A stretch of DNA of 64,000 nt, from positions 58,195-122,194 of the forward strand of contig NZ_JANLNW010000067.1 of NCBI RefSeq assembly GCF_025465945.1, in the 5' to 3' direction. This DNA is from Pseudomonas sp. 6D_7.1_Bac1. GTDB lineage: Bacteria > Pseudomonadota > Gammaproteobacteria > Pseudomonadales > Pseudomonadaceae. Every line of letters begins with the position of its first letter. The stretch's first letter is position 1. Positions 46,081 to 57,928 of this stretch are shown in pieces. The translations under genes and the position numbers were made by a program. A model generated the notes under the pieces. It worked only from the letters and a program-made list of their open reading frames with translations, made no database searches and had not been told where the DNA came from.

Positions 46081-46142
46081 CCCGCCCTTTGCCGCGAAAC
46101 CCAGCGTTTGCGCGGTAATAATCTGATTGCCGAGACAACCCC

Positions 46143-46364
46143 ATGCCGATGTACGACTATCAATGTGCTTCCTGTGGTCATCAGTTGGAAGCCATTCAGA
46201 AGATCAGCGCAGCACCGTTGGTCGACTGCCCTGCCTGCCAGGCGCCCGAACTGAAGAAGATGCTGTCCATGCCAGGTTTCCGCCTCAGCGGCAACGGCTG
46301 GTACGAAACCGACTTCAAAACCGGTTCGAAGAAGAATCTGGCCGGCGGCGACAAAGCTGACTAA
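46143..46364 (+). CDS. FmdB-family zinc ribbon protein
   Basis: 73 aa. A zinc ribbon with CASCGH and CPACQ (two CxxC pairs), starting MPMYDYQCASCGHQLEAIQK, is the FmdB regulatory-type family. C-terminal GFRLSGNGWYETDFKTGSKK is usual for it. It lies 83 bases before aspS, the common order in Pseudomonas. Role unknown. Confidence 0.92.
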   Translation: MPMYDYQCASCGHQLEAIQKISAAPLVDCPACQAPELKKMLSMPGFRLSGNGWYETDFKTGSKKNLAGGDKAD

Positions 46365-46447
46365 GTTGAACGACACACGCGAGCTCTTGCATCATCTGCG
46401 CAAGGCCTCCAATCGAATTTCGAATTACGAGAAGTGAAACCACTACC

Positions 46448-48223
<1,776 letters not shown>

Positions 48224-48352
48224 GACTGATCGCCCTGGCGCATCGATCGATGCGTCAGGGCGTCAGATCCAGATTGTGTTGCCCGCTCGCCTTCACGGGC
48301 GTGCGGGCATTGTTTTAAAGAGAGTTGTTTTAAAGAGAATTCGGAGCGAGTT

Positions 48353-49099
<747 letters not shown>

Positions 49100-49116
49100 G
49101 GGCGACTAAGATCCAA

Positions 49117-49207
49117 TGTGGGAGCGAGCCTGCTCGCGAACGCGGATTTTCAGGCAGCATTGTTGCTGAATATGAAACCGCTTTCGCGAGCAGGCTCGCT
49201 CCCACAT
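49117..49207. repeat. REP pair between yebC and ruvC, opposite orientation
   Basis: TGTGGGAGCGAGCCTGCTCG at 49117-49136 and the inverse near 49184-49206. Compared with the pairs at 34157 and 35886 the two units are turned outward, so the hairpin would be formed the other way round. Confidence 0.88.
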
Positions 49208-49257
49208 TTTTTATTCGCTGTTTTTACTATCGTGCTTTTAATTAACCCGCAGGCGTT

Positions 49258-49782
49258 ATGACTTTAATTCTTGGTATCGACCCCGGTTCACGCATTACCG
49301 GTTATGGCGTGGTACGCGATACCGGCCGTGGCTGCGTGTACGTAGCCTCGGGCTGTATTCGTACCGGCAGCGGCGAGTTGCATGAGAGGCTGCAAATTGT
49401 TTTTCGCGGTGTGCGTGAAGTCATCCAGACCTACGGCCCGGTTACCATGGGGATCGAAAAGGTCTTCATGGCCCGCAATGCCGATTCGGCCCTGAAGCTG
49501 GGCCAGGCTCGCGGCGCCGCTATCGTTGCGGGCGCTGAAGAAAACCTGGAAATTGCCGAATACACCGCAACCCAGGTCAAGCAGGCGGTGACCGGGACTG
49601 GCGCGGCGAATAAAGAGCAGGTGCAGATGATGGTCATGCACATGCTGAAACTGACCAGCAAACCGCAAATCGATGCCTCGGACGCCCTGGCAATCGCCAT
49701 TTGTCATGCCCACACCCGTTCCAGCCTGTTACCCCATGGTCTGGGGGCAGCGCGCAGTCGCGGCGGTCGCCTTCGCCTCTGA
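49258..49782 (+). CDS. ruvC: Holliday junction resolvase RuvC
   Basis: 174 aa. It cuts Holliday junctions. Catalytic acids: D7 in LGIDPGSRITGYG, E in MGIEKVFMARNADS, and the D pair in KPQIDASDALAIAICHAH. AGGCGTT before the ATG is a weak site. First of the ruvCAB set. Confidence 0.97.
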   Translation: MTLILGIDPGSRITGYGVVRDTGRGCVYVASGCIRTGSGELHERLQIVFRGVREVIQTYGPVTMGIEKVFMARNADSALKLGQARGAAIVAGAEENLEIAEYTATQVKQAVTGTGAANKEQVQMMVMHMLKLTSKPQIDASDALAIAICHAHTRSSLLPHGLGAARSRGGRLRL

Positions 49783-49900
49783 TCTGATAGCATCAGCCCA
49801 CTCATTTTATCCGTTGAGCGTTTTGCGCCTGTTTTGTCGGCGGCCACGCTCACTTTGGTACTCGAAAGCCAGATCTGGCCAACGCTTAAGGATTTGAAAC

Positions 49901-50518
49901 GTGATTGGACGTTTGCGCGGCACCTTGGCTGAGAAACAGCCGCCGCACCTGATTCTGGATGTAAACGGTCTGGGCTATGAGCTGGAAGTGCCGATGACCA
50001 CGCTCTATCGACTGCCGTCGGTCGGAGAGCAGATCGCCTTGCACACCCATTTGGTCGTGCGCGAAGACGCCCAGTTGCTCTACGGTTTCATTGGCAAGCG
50101 TGATCGCGATTTTTTCCGTGAGCTGATCCGCCTCAATGGCGTGGGTCCCAAGCTGGCGCTGGCGCTGATGTCCAGCCTTGAAGTCGATGAATTGGTGCGT
50201 TGCGTGCAAGCGCAGGACACGTCGGCGCTGACCAAGGTGCCGGGCGTCGGCAAGAAGACCGCCGAGCGCTTGTTGGTGGAACTCAAGGATCGCTTCAAGG
50301 CTTGGGAGACCGTGCCTGCGATGTTCGCCCTGGTCCCAAACCAGCCGGGTGGGCCGGATGCGCAGGCCCCGGTGGCTACCGCCGAAAACGACGCGGTCAG
50401 CGCGCTGATTTCCCTGGGCTACAAGCCGCAGGAGGCAAGCAAGGCGATTTCAGCCATCAAGGAGAAAGGTTTGAGCAGTGAAGACCTGATCCGTCGCGCC
50501 CTGAAGGGAATGATTTAA
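49901..50518 (+). CDS. ruvA: Holliday junction DNA helicase RuvA
   Basis: 205 aa, GTG start at 49901. An OB-fold start (IGRLRGTLAEKQPPHLILDV), tandem HhH motifs (LNGVGPKLALALMSSL and KVPGVGKKTAERLLVELKD) and a C-terminal domain III (VSALISLGYKPQEASKAI) binding RuvB. One base separates its stop from ruvB's GTG. Confidence 0.97.
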   Translation: MIGRLRGTLAEKQPPHLILDVNGLGYELEVPMTTLYRLPSVGEQIALHTHLVVREDAQLLYGFIGKRDRDFFRELIRLNGVGPKLALALMSSLEVDELVRCVQAQDTSALTKVPGVGKKTAERLLVELKDRFKAWETVPAMFALVPNQPGGPDAQAPVATAENDAVSALISLGYKPQEASKAISAIKEKGLSSEDLIRRALKGMI

Positions 50519-51580
50519 GTGATTGAAGCTGATCGTCTGATCGCCGCCACGGGTGGCCCCCGTGACCGCGAAGAAGTCCAGGACCGTGCGATTCGTCCCG
50601 TCAGCCTGGCTGAATATATCGGCCAGCCAACCGTTCGCGAGCAGATGGAGTTGTTCATCCAGGCGGCCCGTGGGCGCAACGAGTCCCTCGATCACACGCT
50701 GATCTTCGGTCCGCCGGGGCTGGGTAAAACCACCCTGGCCAACATCATTGCCCAGGAAATGGGTGTATCGATCAAAAGCACCTCGGGGCCGGTCCTTGAG
50801 CGTCCGGGTGATCTGGCGGCGCTGCTGACCAATCTCGAACCTCACGACGTACTGTTCATCGATGAGATCCATCGCCTGTCACCGATTGTCGAAGAAGTGC
50901 TGTACCCGGCCATGGAAGACTTCCAGCTCGACATCATGATTGGTGAAGGGCCGGCGGCGCGTTCGATCAAGCTCGACCTGCCACCCTTTACCCTGGTCGG
51001 TGCCACCACCCGTGCCGGGATGTTGACCAATCCGTTGCGTGACCGTTTCGGTATCGTGCAGCGTCTGGAGTTCTATAACACGGCGGATCTGGCGACCATC
51101 GTCAGCCGTTCGGCGAAAATCCTCGGCTTGCCGCTGGATCCGGAGGGCGCCTTTGAAATCGCTCGTCGGGCCCGTGGTACGCCGCGTATTGCCAACCGGT
51201 TATTGCGCCGGGTGCGCGATTTTGCCGAAGTCCGGGCCAAGGGGCATATCACCAAACCTATTGCTGATCTGGCGCTGAACCTGCTGGACGTCGATGAGCG
51301 TGGCTTCGATCACCAGGACCGACGCCTGCTGTTGACCATGATCGAGAAGTTCGATGGCGGTCCGGTCGGGGTGGACAGTCTCGCCGCGGCAATCAGCGAG
51401 GAGCGGCACACCATCGAGGACGTGCTTGAGCCCTATCTGATTCAGCAGGGCTATATCATGCGGACCCCGCGTGGACGGGTAGTGACCCGGCATGCGTACC
51501 TGCATTTTGGTTTGAATATCCCGTCGCGTTTGGGTGAAATGCCCGTGGTAGACGAGTTTCTTGATGTGGTAGACGATTGA
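50519..51580 (+). CDS. ruvB: Holliday junction branch migration ATPase RuvB
   Basis: 353 aa, GTG start at 50519. AAA+ motor: Walker A GPPGLGKTTLANI, Walker B LFIDEIHRLSP, sensor 1 in GATTRAGML, the arginine-finger region NPLRDRFGIVQ, and a winged-helix C-terminus ending TPRGRVVTRHAY. Works as hexamers with RuvA. Confidence 0.98.
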   Translation: MIEADRLIAATGGPRDREEVQDRAIRPVSLAEYIGQPTVREQMELFIQAARGRNESLDHTLIFGPPGLGKTTLANIIAQEMGVSIKSTSGPVLERPGDLAALLTNLEPHDVLFIDEIHRLSPIVEEVLYPAMEDFQLDIMIGEGPAARSIKLDLPPFTLVGATTRAGMLTNPLRDRFGIVQRLEFYNTADLATIVSRSAKILGLPLDPEGAFEIARRARGTPRIANRLLRRVRDFAEVRAKGHITKPIADLALNLLDVDERGFDHQDRRLLLTMIEKFDGGPVGVDSLAAAISEERHTIEDVLEPYLIQQGYIMRTPRGRVVTRHAYLHFGLNIPSRLGEMPVVDEFLDVVDD

Positions 51581-51718
51581 TGACCTCTGTGTGCTGATTT
51601 ATTTCGGCTTTGCGTGGTCCTAGAGGACTGCGATTGCCGATCTTTCTCACGAAAGTCGTTCAAGAATGAAAAACAGTTGCCTGGCTGGATTGGCAACCTG
51701 AGGAGTAAGCACTAGAGT

Positions 51719-52186
51719 ATGCGCGCGCAAAACGGGCTTGAGTCGTTCGCACATCGTTGTCGCGTTTATTACGAGGACACCGATGCCGGCGGCATCGTGT
51801 ATTACGTTAATTACCTTAAGTTTATGGAGCGGGCTCGAACCGAGCGGCTACGAGAACTGGGCTTTGCCCAATCGCAGCTGGCAGGTGAGGACCTGTTGTT
51901 CGTCGTGCATTCCAGCGAAGCGCGCTATCACGCGCCGGCGCGACTGGACGACGAGCTTCTGGTAAGTGCAGAAGTAATCGAATTGAACCGCGTCAGTCTG
52001 CGCTTTAAACAGCAGGTCAGGCGAGCCGCGGATAATGCACTGCTCTGCGAAGGGCAGTTTTTGGTGGCCTGTGTGCGCACCCATAGTTTGAAACCCCGGG
52101 CCATTCCCGAAGCTCTACGTGCGGCCTTTGCCGACGTGAGCGGCGCGGGTACACACTCAGAGCAGGAGATAAAGCGTGGAAGCTAA
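51719..52186 (+). CDS. ybgC: Tol-Pal-associated acyl-CoA thioesterase
   Basis: 155 aa hot-dog-fold thioesterase. YYEDTDAGGIVYYVNYLKFM contains the catalytic Asp of the 4HBT family, and ARTERLRELGF is typical of YbgC. It opens the tol-pal operon and overlaps tolQ by 11 bases. Upstream AGGAG is 8 bases before the ATG. Confidence 0.95.
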   Translation: MRAQNGLESFAHRCRVYYEDTDAGGIVYYVNYLKFMERARTERLRELGFAQSQLAGEDLLFVVHSSEARYHAPARLDDELLVSAEVIELNRVSLRFKQQVRRAADNALLCEGQFLVACVRTHSLKPRAIPEALRAAFADVSGAGTHSEQEIKRGS

Positions 52187-52871
52187 CGTCGTCGACCATA
52201 CCTCCATGTGGAGCCTGGTCAGCAATGCCAGCGTTGTGGTGCAGTTGGTAATGCTGATCCTGGTAGCCGCATCGGTGACCTCGTGGATCATGATTTTTCA
52301 GCGCAGCAACTTGCTGCGCGCCGGTCGCCGTGCCCTGGAGAGCTTTGAAGAGCGCTTCTGGTCGGGTATCGACTTGTCCAAACTCTACCGCCAGGCCGGT
52401 AGCAACCCTGACCCGGATTCTGGTGTAGAGCAGATCTTCCGCGCTGGTTTCAAGGAGTTTTCCCGTCTGCGTCAGCAGCCAGGCGTTGACCCGGAAGCCG
52501 TCATGGAAGGTGTGGCGCGTGCCATGCGCGTGGCCATTTCCCGCGAAGAAGAAAAGCTCGAGCAGAGCCTGCCGTTCCTGGCCACCGTCGGTTCCGTCAG
52601 TCCGTACATCGGTCTGTTCGGTACGGTCTGGGGCATCATGAACTCCTTCCGTGGTCTGGCTGCTGCCCAGCAAGCGACCCTGGCCACCGTGGCTCCAGGT
52701 ATCGCCGAAGCACTGGTCGCGACCGCTATCGGTCTGTTCGCAGCCATTCCAGCGGTAATCGCTTACAACCGTTTCGCCGCTCGCAGTGAAACCTTGCTCA
52801 GCCGTTACTACACCTTCGCCGATGAGTTCCAGGCGATCCTGCACCGCAAAGTGCACACCAGCGAAGAATAA
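52176..52871 (+). CDS. tolQ: TolQ, inner membrane proton channel subunit
   Basis: 231 aa, GTG start. Three membrane segments: LVMLILVAASVTSWIMIFQR near the N-terminus, and a pair around 130-190 (LATVGSVSPYIGLFGTVWGI, VATAIGLFAAIPAVIAYNRF). It powers the Tol-Pal system with TolR during envelope constriction at division. Confidence 0.97.
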   Translation: MEANVVDHTSMWSLVSNASVVVQLVMLILVAASVTSWIMIFQRSNLLRAGRRALESFEERFWSGIDLSKLYRQAGSNPDPDSGVEQIFRAGFKEFSRLRQQPGVDPEAVMEGVARAMRVAISREEEKLEQSLPFLATVGSVSPYIGLFGTVWGIMNSFRGLAAAQQATLATVAPGIAEALVATAIGLFAAIPAVIAYNRFAARSETLLSRYYTFADEFQAILHRKVHTSEE

Positions 52872-52885
52872 GCAGGTAATTCCCA

Positions 52886-53347
52886 ATGGCTTTAATCGCT
52901 CGAGCTCGCAAAAAGCGCAAGCCGGTTGCCGAGATGAACGTGGTGCCTTACATCGACGTGATGCTGGTACTGCTGGTCATCTTCATGGTGACCGCACCGA
53001 TGCTCAATCAGGGCGTGAAAGTTGATCTGCCCAAGGTTTCCAGCGAAGCCCTGCCGCAGGACAACAACACCCAGGTCCTGACCATTTCGATCAAGTCTGA
53101 CAAGACCTATTACTGGAACCTTGGCAGCGAAGTCGACACCGAGAAGCAGCAGGACAGGGCCATGACCCTGCCGCAGATGACTGACGCGGTGACCAAGATC
53201 ATTCGCGCCGGTAACGAAGGCGGCAAGCACACTCAAGTGTTCATTCGCGGTGACAAGACCGTCGACTACGGCTCCGTGATGGGCGCCATGGGTGGGTTGC
53301 AGAAAGCCGGGGTCGGTAATGTTGGCTTGATTACCGAGGCGCCCTGA
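52886..53347 (+). CDS. tolR: TolR, Tol-Pal stator subunit
   Basis: 153 aa. One membrane segment with the essential proton-binding Asp (MNVVPYIDVMLVLLVIFMVT) and a periplasmic domain. Its stop shares a base with the tolA start. Confidence 0.97.
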   Translation: MALIARARKKRKPVAEMNVVPYIDVMLVLLVIFMVTAPMLNQGVKVDLPKVSSEALPQDNNTQVLTISIKSDKTYYWNLGSEVDTEKQQDRAMTLPQMTDAVTKIIRAGNEGGKHTQVFIRGDKTVDYGSVMGAMGGLQKAGVGNVGLITEAP

Positions 53348-54426
53348 TGCAGCAACAGCGAGAGCCGACAGCCTCGGAAAGCTACTTCTGGCCTAGTGTC
53401 TGGGCGATTGGCCTGCACGTGCTGGTGTTTGGCATGCTGTTCGTCAGTTTCGCCATGACCCCGGAGTTGCCGCCGGCCAAGCCGATTGTCCAGGCGACCC
53501 TGTACCAGCTGAAATCGAAAAGTCGGGCGACCACCCAGACCAATCAGAAGATTGCGGGTGAAGCGCAGAAATCTGCTGCGCGCCAGACCGAAGCCGAACA
53601 GATGGAACAGAAAAAGGTCGAGCAGGAAGCGGTAAAGGCTGCGGAACAAAAGAAAGAAGAGGTGGCTCAAAAAGCCGAGGAAGCCAAGAAGGCCGACGAG
53701 TCGAAGAAAGCGGACGAGGCGAAAAAGGCTGATGAAGCCAAGAAAGCCGATGAAGCGAAGAAGACCGCCGAAGCCAAAAAGGCCGAACAGAAACAATTGG
53801 CTGATATAGCCAAGAAGAAAGCCGAAGAAGAAGCCGAGAAAGCCGCTGAAGAAGAGGCCAAGAAAGCAGCTGCTGAAGCTGCGAAGAAAAAGATAGTCGA
53901 AGACGCGAAGAAGAAAGCCGCGGAAGACGCCAAGAAAGTAGCTGCTGCTGAGGAGGCGAAGAAGAAAATCGCCGAGGATGCGAAGAAGAAAGCGGCTGCC
54001 GATGCGGCGAAGAAAAAATCGCAGGAAGCTGCACGTAAATCGGTCGAAGAGAAAAAGGCTCAGGCCTTGGCTGATTTGCTGTCCGACAAGCCGCAGCGTC
54101 AACAGGCTTTGGCGGATGAGCAGGGCGATGAAACCGCGGGCAACTTCGATGATCTGATTCGTTCGAGGGCATCTGAAGGTTGGGCGCAGCCGCCGTCGGC
54201 ACGCAAGGGCATGAAAGTGATCCTGCAGATCAACATGTTGCCTGACGGAACGATCTCCGGAGTTTCGGTCGCTCATTCCAGTGGCGATGTGCCGTTCGAC
54301 AATTCCGCGGTAGCGGCAGTAAAAAATATTGGTCGTTTGACCGAAATGCAGGGTCTGAAACCAAGTGATTTCGCTCCCTATCGTTCATTCAAGATGACAT
54401 TCACACCTGAGGATCTAGCCTTGTGA
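53347..54426 (+). CDS. tolA: TolA, envelope-spanning Tol protein
   Basis: 359 aa. One N-terminal membrane segment (VWAIGLHVLVFGMLFVSFAM), then about 170 residues of Ala/Lys/Glu-rich helix with repeating KKADEA units spanning the periplasm, and a C-terminal domain (MKVILQINMLPDGTISGVSV) that contacts TolB/Pal. Its 4-base overlap with tolB (GTGA) implies coupling. Confidence 0.97.
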   Translation: MQQQREPTASESYFWPSVWAIGLHVLVFGMLFVSFAMTPELPPAKPIVQATLYQLKSKSRATTQTNQKIAGEAQKSAARQTEAEQMEQKKVEQEAVKAAEQKKEEVAQKAEEAKKADESKKADEAKKADEAKKADEAKKTAEAKKAEQKQLADIAKKKAEEEAEKAAEEEAKKAAAEAAKKKIVEDAKKKAAEDAKKVAAAEEAKKKIAEDAKKKAAADAAKKKSQEAARKSVEEKKAQALADLLSDKPQRQQALADEQGDETAGNFDDLIRSRASEGWAQPPSARKGMKVILQINMLPDGTISGVSVAHSSGDVPFDNSAVAAVKNIGRLTEMQGLKPSDFAPYRSFKMTFTPEDLAL

Positions 54427-55724
54427 GAAACCTTCTTCGAGGACTGCTTGTAGTCATGTTCTGCTTTGCAGGATTGGCTACAGCGGATGAAAAAAATATC
54501 CTGGTCAGCAGTGGTAGCTCCCAGGCGACACCGATTGCGGTAGTGCCGTTCGGCTGGCAGGGCGGTAGCGTCCTGCCGGATGACATGGCGGAAATCATCG
54601 GCAATGACCTGCGCAACTCGGGTTACTACGCGCCGATTCCGAAGCAGAACATGATCAGCCAGCCGACTCAGGCCAGCGAAGTCATCTACCGCGACTGGAA
54701 GGCGCTGGGCGCCCAGTACATCATGGTCGGCAGCATTGTTCCGGCGGGCGGTCGTCTGCAGGTGCAATACGCTCTGTTCAACGTCGCCACCGAGCAGCAA
54801 GTACTGACCGGCAGCGTTTCGGGTGGTGTCGATCAACTGCGCGACATGGCGCACTTCATCTCCGACCAGTCGTTCGAAAAACTGACCGGCATCAAGGGGG
54901 CGTTCTCCACGCGTCTGCTGTACGTGACGGCCGAGCGTTTTTCGGTGAACAACACGCGCTACACCCTGCAGCGTTCGGACTATGACGGTGCTCGTGCCGT
55001 GACCCTGCTGCAATCGCGCGAGCCGATCCTGTCGCCGCGTTTCGCCCCCGATGGCAAGCGCATCGCCTATGTGTCGTTCGAGCAGAAGCGTCCGCGCATT
55101 TTCATGCAGAACATCGACACCGGTCGCCGCGAGCAGATCACCAACTTCGAAGGCCTGAATGGTGCTCCAGCCTGGTCACCGGATGGTTCGCGCCTGGCTT
55201 TCGTCCTGTCCAAGGACGGTAACCCGGATATTTACGTGATGAACCTGGGTTCGCGTCAGATCTCCCGCGTGACTTCAGGTCCAGGCATCAACACCGAACC
55301 GTTCTGGGGTAAGGATGGTTCGACCATCTACTTCACCTCCGACCGTGGCGGCAAGCCGCAGATCTACAAGACCAACGTCAGTGGTGGCGGCGCGGAGCGT
55401 GTGACCTTTATCGGTAACTACAACGCCAACCCGAAACTGTCGGCTGACGAGAAGACACTTGTCATGATTCACCGTCAGGATGGCTTCACCAATTTCCGGG
55501 TGGCCGCTCAGGATCTGCAGCGCGGTAGCATAAAAATCCTGACAGACACCAACCTTGACGAGTCAGCCACTGTTGCGCCCAACGGCACCATGGTAATCTA
55601 CGCCACCGCCCAGCAGGGCCGGGGAGTCTTGATGCTCGTGTCCATCAATGGACGCGTAAGGCTCCCGCTTCCTACCGCTCAAGGCGAAGTCAGAGAACCT
55701 TCCTGGTCCCCTTACCTGAACTGA
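54423..55724 (+). CDS. tolB: TolB, periplasmic beta-propeller
   Basis: 433 aa, GTG start. Signal peptide (LLRGLLVVMFCFAGLATA), an N-terminal domain that meets TolA, and a six-blade propeller shown by repeated motifs such as LSPRFAPDGKRIAYVSF and APAWSPDGSRLAFVLS. It binds Pal. Confidence 0.98.
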   Translation: MRNLLRGLLVVMFCFAGLATADEKNILVSSGSSQATPIAVVPFGWQGGSVLPDDMAEIIGNDLRNSGYYAPIPKQNMISQPTQASEVIYRDWKALGAQYIMVGSIVPAGGRLQVQYALFNVATEQQVLTGSVSGGVDQLRDMAHFISDQSFEKLTGIKGAFSTRLLYVTAERFSVNNTRYTLQRSDYDGARAVTLLQSREPILSPRFAPDGKRIAYVSFEQKRPRIFMQNIDTGRREQITNFEGLNGAPAWSPDGSRLAFVLSKDGNPDIYVMNLGSRQISRVTSGPGINTEPFWGKDGSTIYFTSDRGGKPQIYKTNVSGGGAERVTFIGNYNANPKLSADEKTLVMIHRQDGFTNFRVAAQDLQRGSIKILTDTNLDESATVAPNGTMVIYATAQQGRGVLMLVSINGRVRLPLPTAQGEVREPSWSPYLN

Positions 55725-55776
55725 CGCGGCGCTATACGTTTTACTTAACACACTGGGGTTCATTAGGAGTTTCACG

Positions 55777-56274
55777 ATGGAAATGCTGAAGTTTGGTAAA
55801 TTTGCTGCGCTGGCTCTGGCCATGGCTGTAGCTGTAGGTTGCTCGTCCAAAGGCGGCGACAACGCCGGTGCAGGCGCTGTAGATCCAAACGCTGGTTACG
55901 GCGCTAACACTGGTGCAGTTGACGGTTCCCTGAGCGAAGAAGCTGCTCTGCGCGCAATCACCACTTTCTACTTCGAATACGACAGCTCGGACCTGAAGCC
56001 AGAAGCCATGCGCGCTCTGGACGTTCACGCCAAAGACCTGAAAGCAAACGGCGCTCGCGTTGTTCTGGAAGGCAACACCGACGAACGTGGTACTCGTGAG
56101 TACAACATGGCACTGGGCGAGCGTCGTGCGAAAGCCGTTCAACGCTACCTGGTACTGCAAGGTGTTTCCCCAGCTCAGCTGGAACTGGTTTCCTACGGTA
56201 AAGAGCGTCCAGTTGCTACTGGCCACGACGAGCAGTCCTGGGCTCAAAACCGTCGCGTCGAACTGCGTAAGTAA
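55777..56274 (+). CDS. pal: Pal, peptidoglycan-associated lipoprotein
   Basis: 165 aa. Lipobox VAVGC with Cys22; OmpA-like C-terminal domain with the peptidoglycan-binding segment GNTDERGTREYNMALGERRA. Anchors the outer membrane to the wall. Confidence 0.98.
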   Translation: MEMLKFGKFAALALAMAVAVGCSSKGGDNAGAGAVDPNAGYGANTGAVDGSLSEEAALRAITTFYFEYDSSDLKPEAMRALDVHAKDLKANGARVVLEGNTDERGTREYNMALGERRAKAVQRYLVLQGVSPAQLELVSYGKERPVATGHDEQSWAQNRRVELRK

Positions 56275-56280
56275 TTTGAC

Positions 56281-57111
56281 ATGCGAACGTGCCGTCGTGC
56301 TGTAACTGTTCTGGCTCTCAGCCTCGCACCGCTTGCGGTGTGGGCTGCGGTTCCTGTGGTCGATGACAACTCCGGTTATAACAATAGCGGGAGCAGTTAT
56401 CCGCCTGCGGGTTACGGTACGAACGGCGCCTATGCCGGGGGAGGGGTTACGGCCCCTGCCTCGGCACAGGGCGTGCTGTTCAACCAACTGCAACAAATGC
56501 AGGAGCAACTCGCACGCCAACAAGGTGCGATCGAAGTTCTGCAAAATGATGTAGCGCGCATGAAGCAGGAAAACCTGGAGCGATACCAGGATCTTGATCG
56601 GCGTATTGGAACCGGCGGTGCACCCGCTGCGGCTCCTGAAAATTCTCCAGCCGGTGGCGATATGAATGCCGCCGGTGCAGCTGCAGGTGCCAGTGCTGCT
56701 ACTCAAGCGCCAGCGGCCAGCAGCGAACCGGGTGATCCGGCGAAGGAAAAGCTCTATTACGACGCGGCCTTCGACCTGATCAAAGCCAAGGATTTCGACA
56801 AGGCCAGCCAGGCGTTTTCGGCATTCCTGCGCAAATACCCGAACAGTCAGTACGCGGGCAATGCCCAGTACTGGTTGGGCGAAGTGAACCTGGCCAAGGG
56901 CGATCTGCAAGGTGCGGGTCAGGCTTTTGCCAAGGTTTCGCAGTTGTACCCCAAGCACGCCAAAGTGCCTGACTCGCTGTACAAGCTTGCCGATGTAGAG
57001 CGCCGCCTGGGTCATACCGACAAGGTCAAAGGCATTCTGCAGCAGGTGGTTTCCCAATATCCGGGCACCTCCGCCGCTCAGTTGGCTCAACGCGATCTGC
57101 AGCGTATGTAA
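56281..57111 (+). CDS. cpoB: CpoB/YbgF, Tol-Pal cell division coordinator
   Basis: 276 aa. Signal peptide (CRRAVTVLALSLAPLAVWA), a coiled coil for trimer formation (LFNQLQQMQEQLARQQGAIE), an Ala/Pro-rich linker, and C-terminal TPR repeats (YDAAFDLIKAKDFDKASQAF). It links TolA to PBP1B. Last gene of the tol-pal operon. Confidence 0.96.
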   Translation: MRTCRRAVTVLALSLAPLAVWAAVPVVDDNSGYNNSGSSYPPAGYGTNGAYAGGGVTAPASAQGVLFNQLQQMQEQLARQQGAIEVLQNDVARMKQENLERYQDLDRRIGTGGAPAAAPENSPAGGDMNAAGAAAGASAATQAPAASSEPGDPAKEKLYYDAAFDLIKAKDFDKASQAFSAFLRKYPNSQYAGNAQYWLGEVNLAKGDLQGAGQAFAKVSQLYPKHAKVPDSLYKLADVERRLGHTDKVKGILQQVVSQYPGTSAAQLAQRDLQRM

Positions 57112-57133
57112 GGCTGTTTGACCCGTTTACAAG

Positions 57134-57159
57134 AAACCCGCGCTTGCCGCGGGTTTTTT
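57134..57159 (+). terminator. Terminator after cpoB
   Basis: CCCGCG at 57137-57142 pairs with CGCGGG at 57148-57153, followed by six Ts. Confidence 0.88.
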
Positions 57160-57279
57160 CGTTAGAATTCACCCCCTTTTTTATGAAACACCGCTTTTGG
57201 GGATCTGCGCGTTGGCGGGGTTCCCTGAAGTGCCTGACGGAGGCGGACAGCCTGTTTAGCTGTTACGCCCGTGGCGACT

Positions 57280-57927
57280 ATGCAAGACACATTGAGAATT
57301 ACCGAAGTTTTTTACTCGTTGCAGGGTGAAACGCGGACTGCCGGGCTGCCTACTGTATTTGTACGCCTGACCGGTTGCCCATTGCGTTGCCAATACTGCG
57401 ACAGCGCCTATGCGTTCAGCGGCGGCACGATCCGAACCCTCGACGATATCCTCGAGCAGGTTGCAGGCTTCCGGCCCCGTTACGTCTGTGTCACCGGTGG
57501 CGAGCCCCTGGCGCAACCCAATGCCATTCCTTTGCTCAAGCAATTGTGTGACGCCGGTTATGAAGTGTCGCTGGAAACTAGCGGCGCCCTGGATATTTCA
57601 GCGGTCGATCCGCGGGTCAGCCGAGTACTCGACCTGAAAACACCGGGGTCGAAAGAGGCTCACCGCAACCTCTACGAGAACATCGAGCTTCTGACGCCAA
57701 ACGATCAGGTCAAGTTCGTGATCTGTTCTCGTGAAGACTACGACTGGGCGGTATCCAAGCTGATTCAATACGGTCTCGATCAGCGCGCTGGCGAAGTTCT
57801 GTTCTCGCCGAGTCACCATGACTTGAGTGCGCGTGATCTGGCTGACTGGATTGTTGCGGATAACCTGCCAGTACGCCTGCAATTGCAGCTGCATAAATAT
57901 CTTTGGAACGACGAGCCGGGGCGCTGA
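57280..57927 (+). CDS. queE: 7-carboxy-7-deazaguanine synthase
   Basis: 215 aa from the ATG at 57280; a GTG 9 bases upstream is less likely. A radical SAM enzyme making CDG for queuosine. The cluster motif is CPLRCQYCDSAY (CxxxCxxC type), with substrate loop TVFVRLTG. One base separates its stop from queC. Confidence 0.95.
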   Translation: MQDTLRITEVFYSLQGETRTAGLPTVFVRLTGCPLRCQYCDSAYAFSGGTIRTLDDILEQVAGFRPRYVCVTGGEPLAQPNAIPLLKQLCDAGYEVSLETSGALDISAVDPRVSRVLDLKTPGSKEAHRNLYENIELLTPNDQVKFVICSREDYDWAVSKLIQYGLDQRAGEVLFSPSHHDLSARDLADWIVADNLPVRLQLQLHKYLWNDEPGR

Positions 57928-57928
57928 A

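Noticed and set aside
53690..54050. Repeats in tolA as a possible CRISPR or tandem repeat array
   Set aside because: They encode the normal helical KKADEA-type region; no spacers. No CRISPR array was seen anywhere in the window.
53266..54276. 336-aa Phe/Leu-rich minus-strand ORF opposite tolA
   Set aside because: Mirror of the Lys/Ala/Glu repeats of TolA; mimics a membrane protein but is only an artefact of the repeats.
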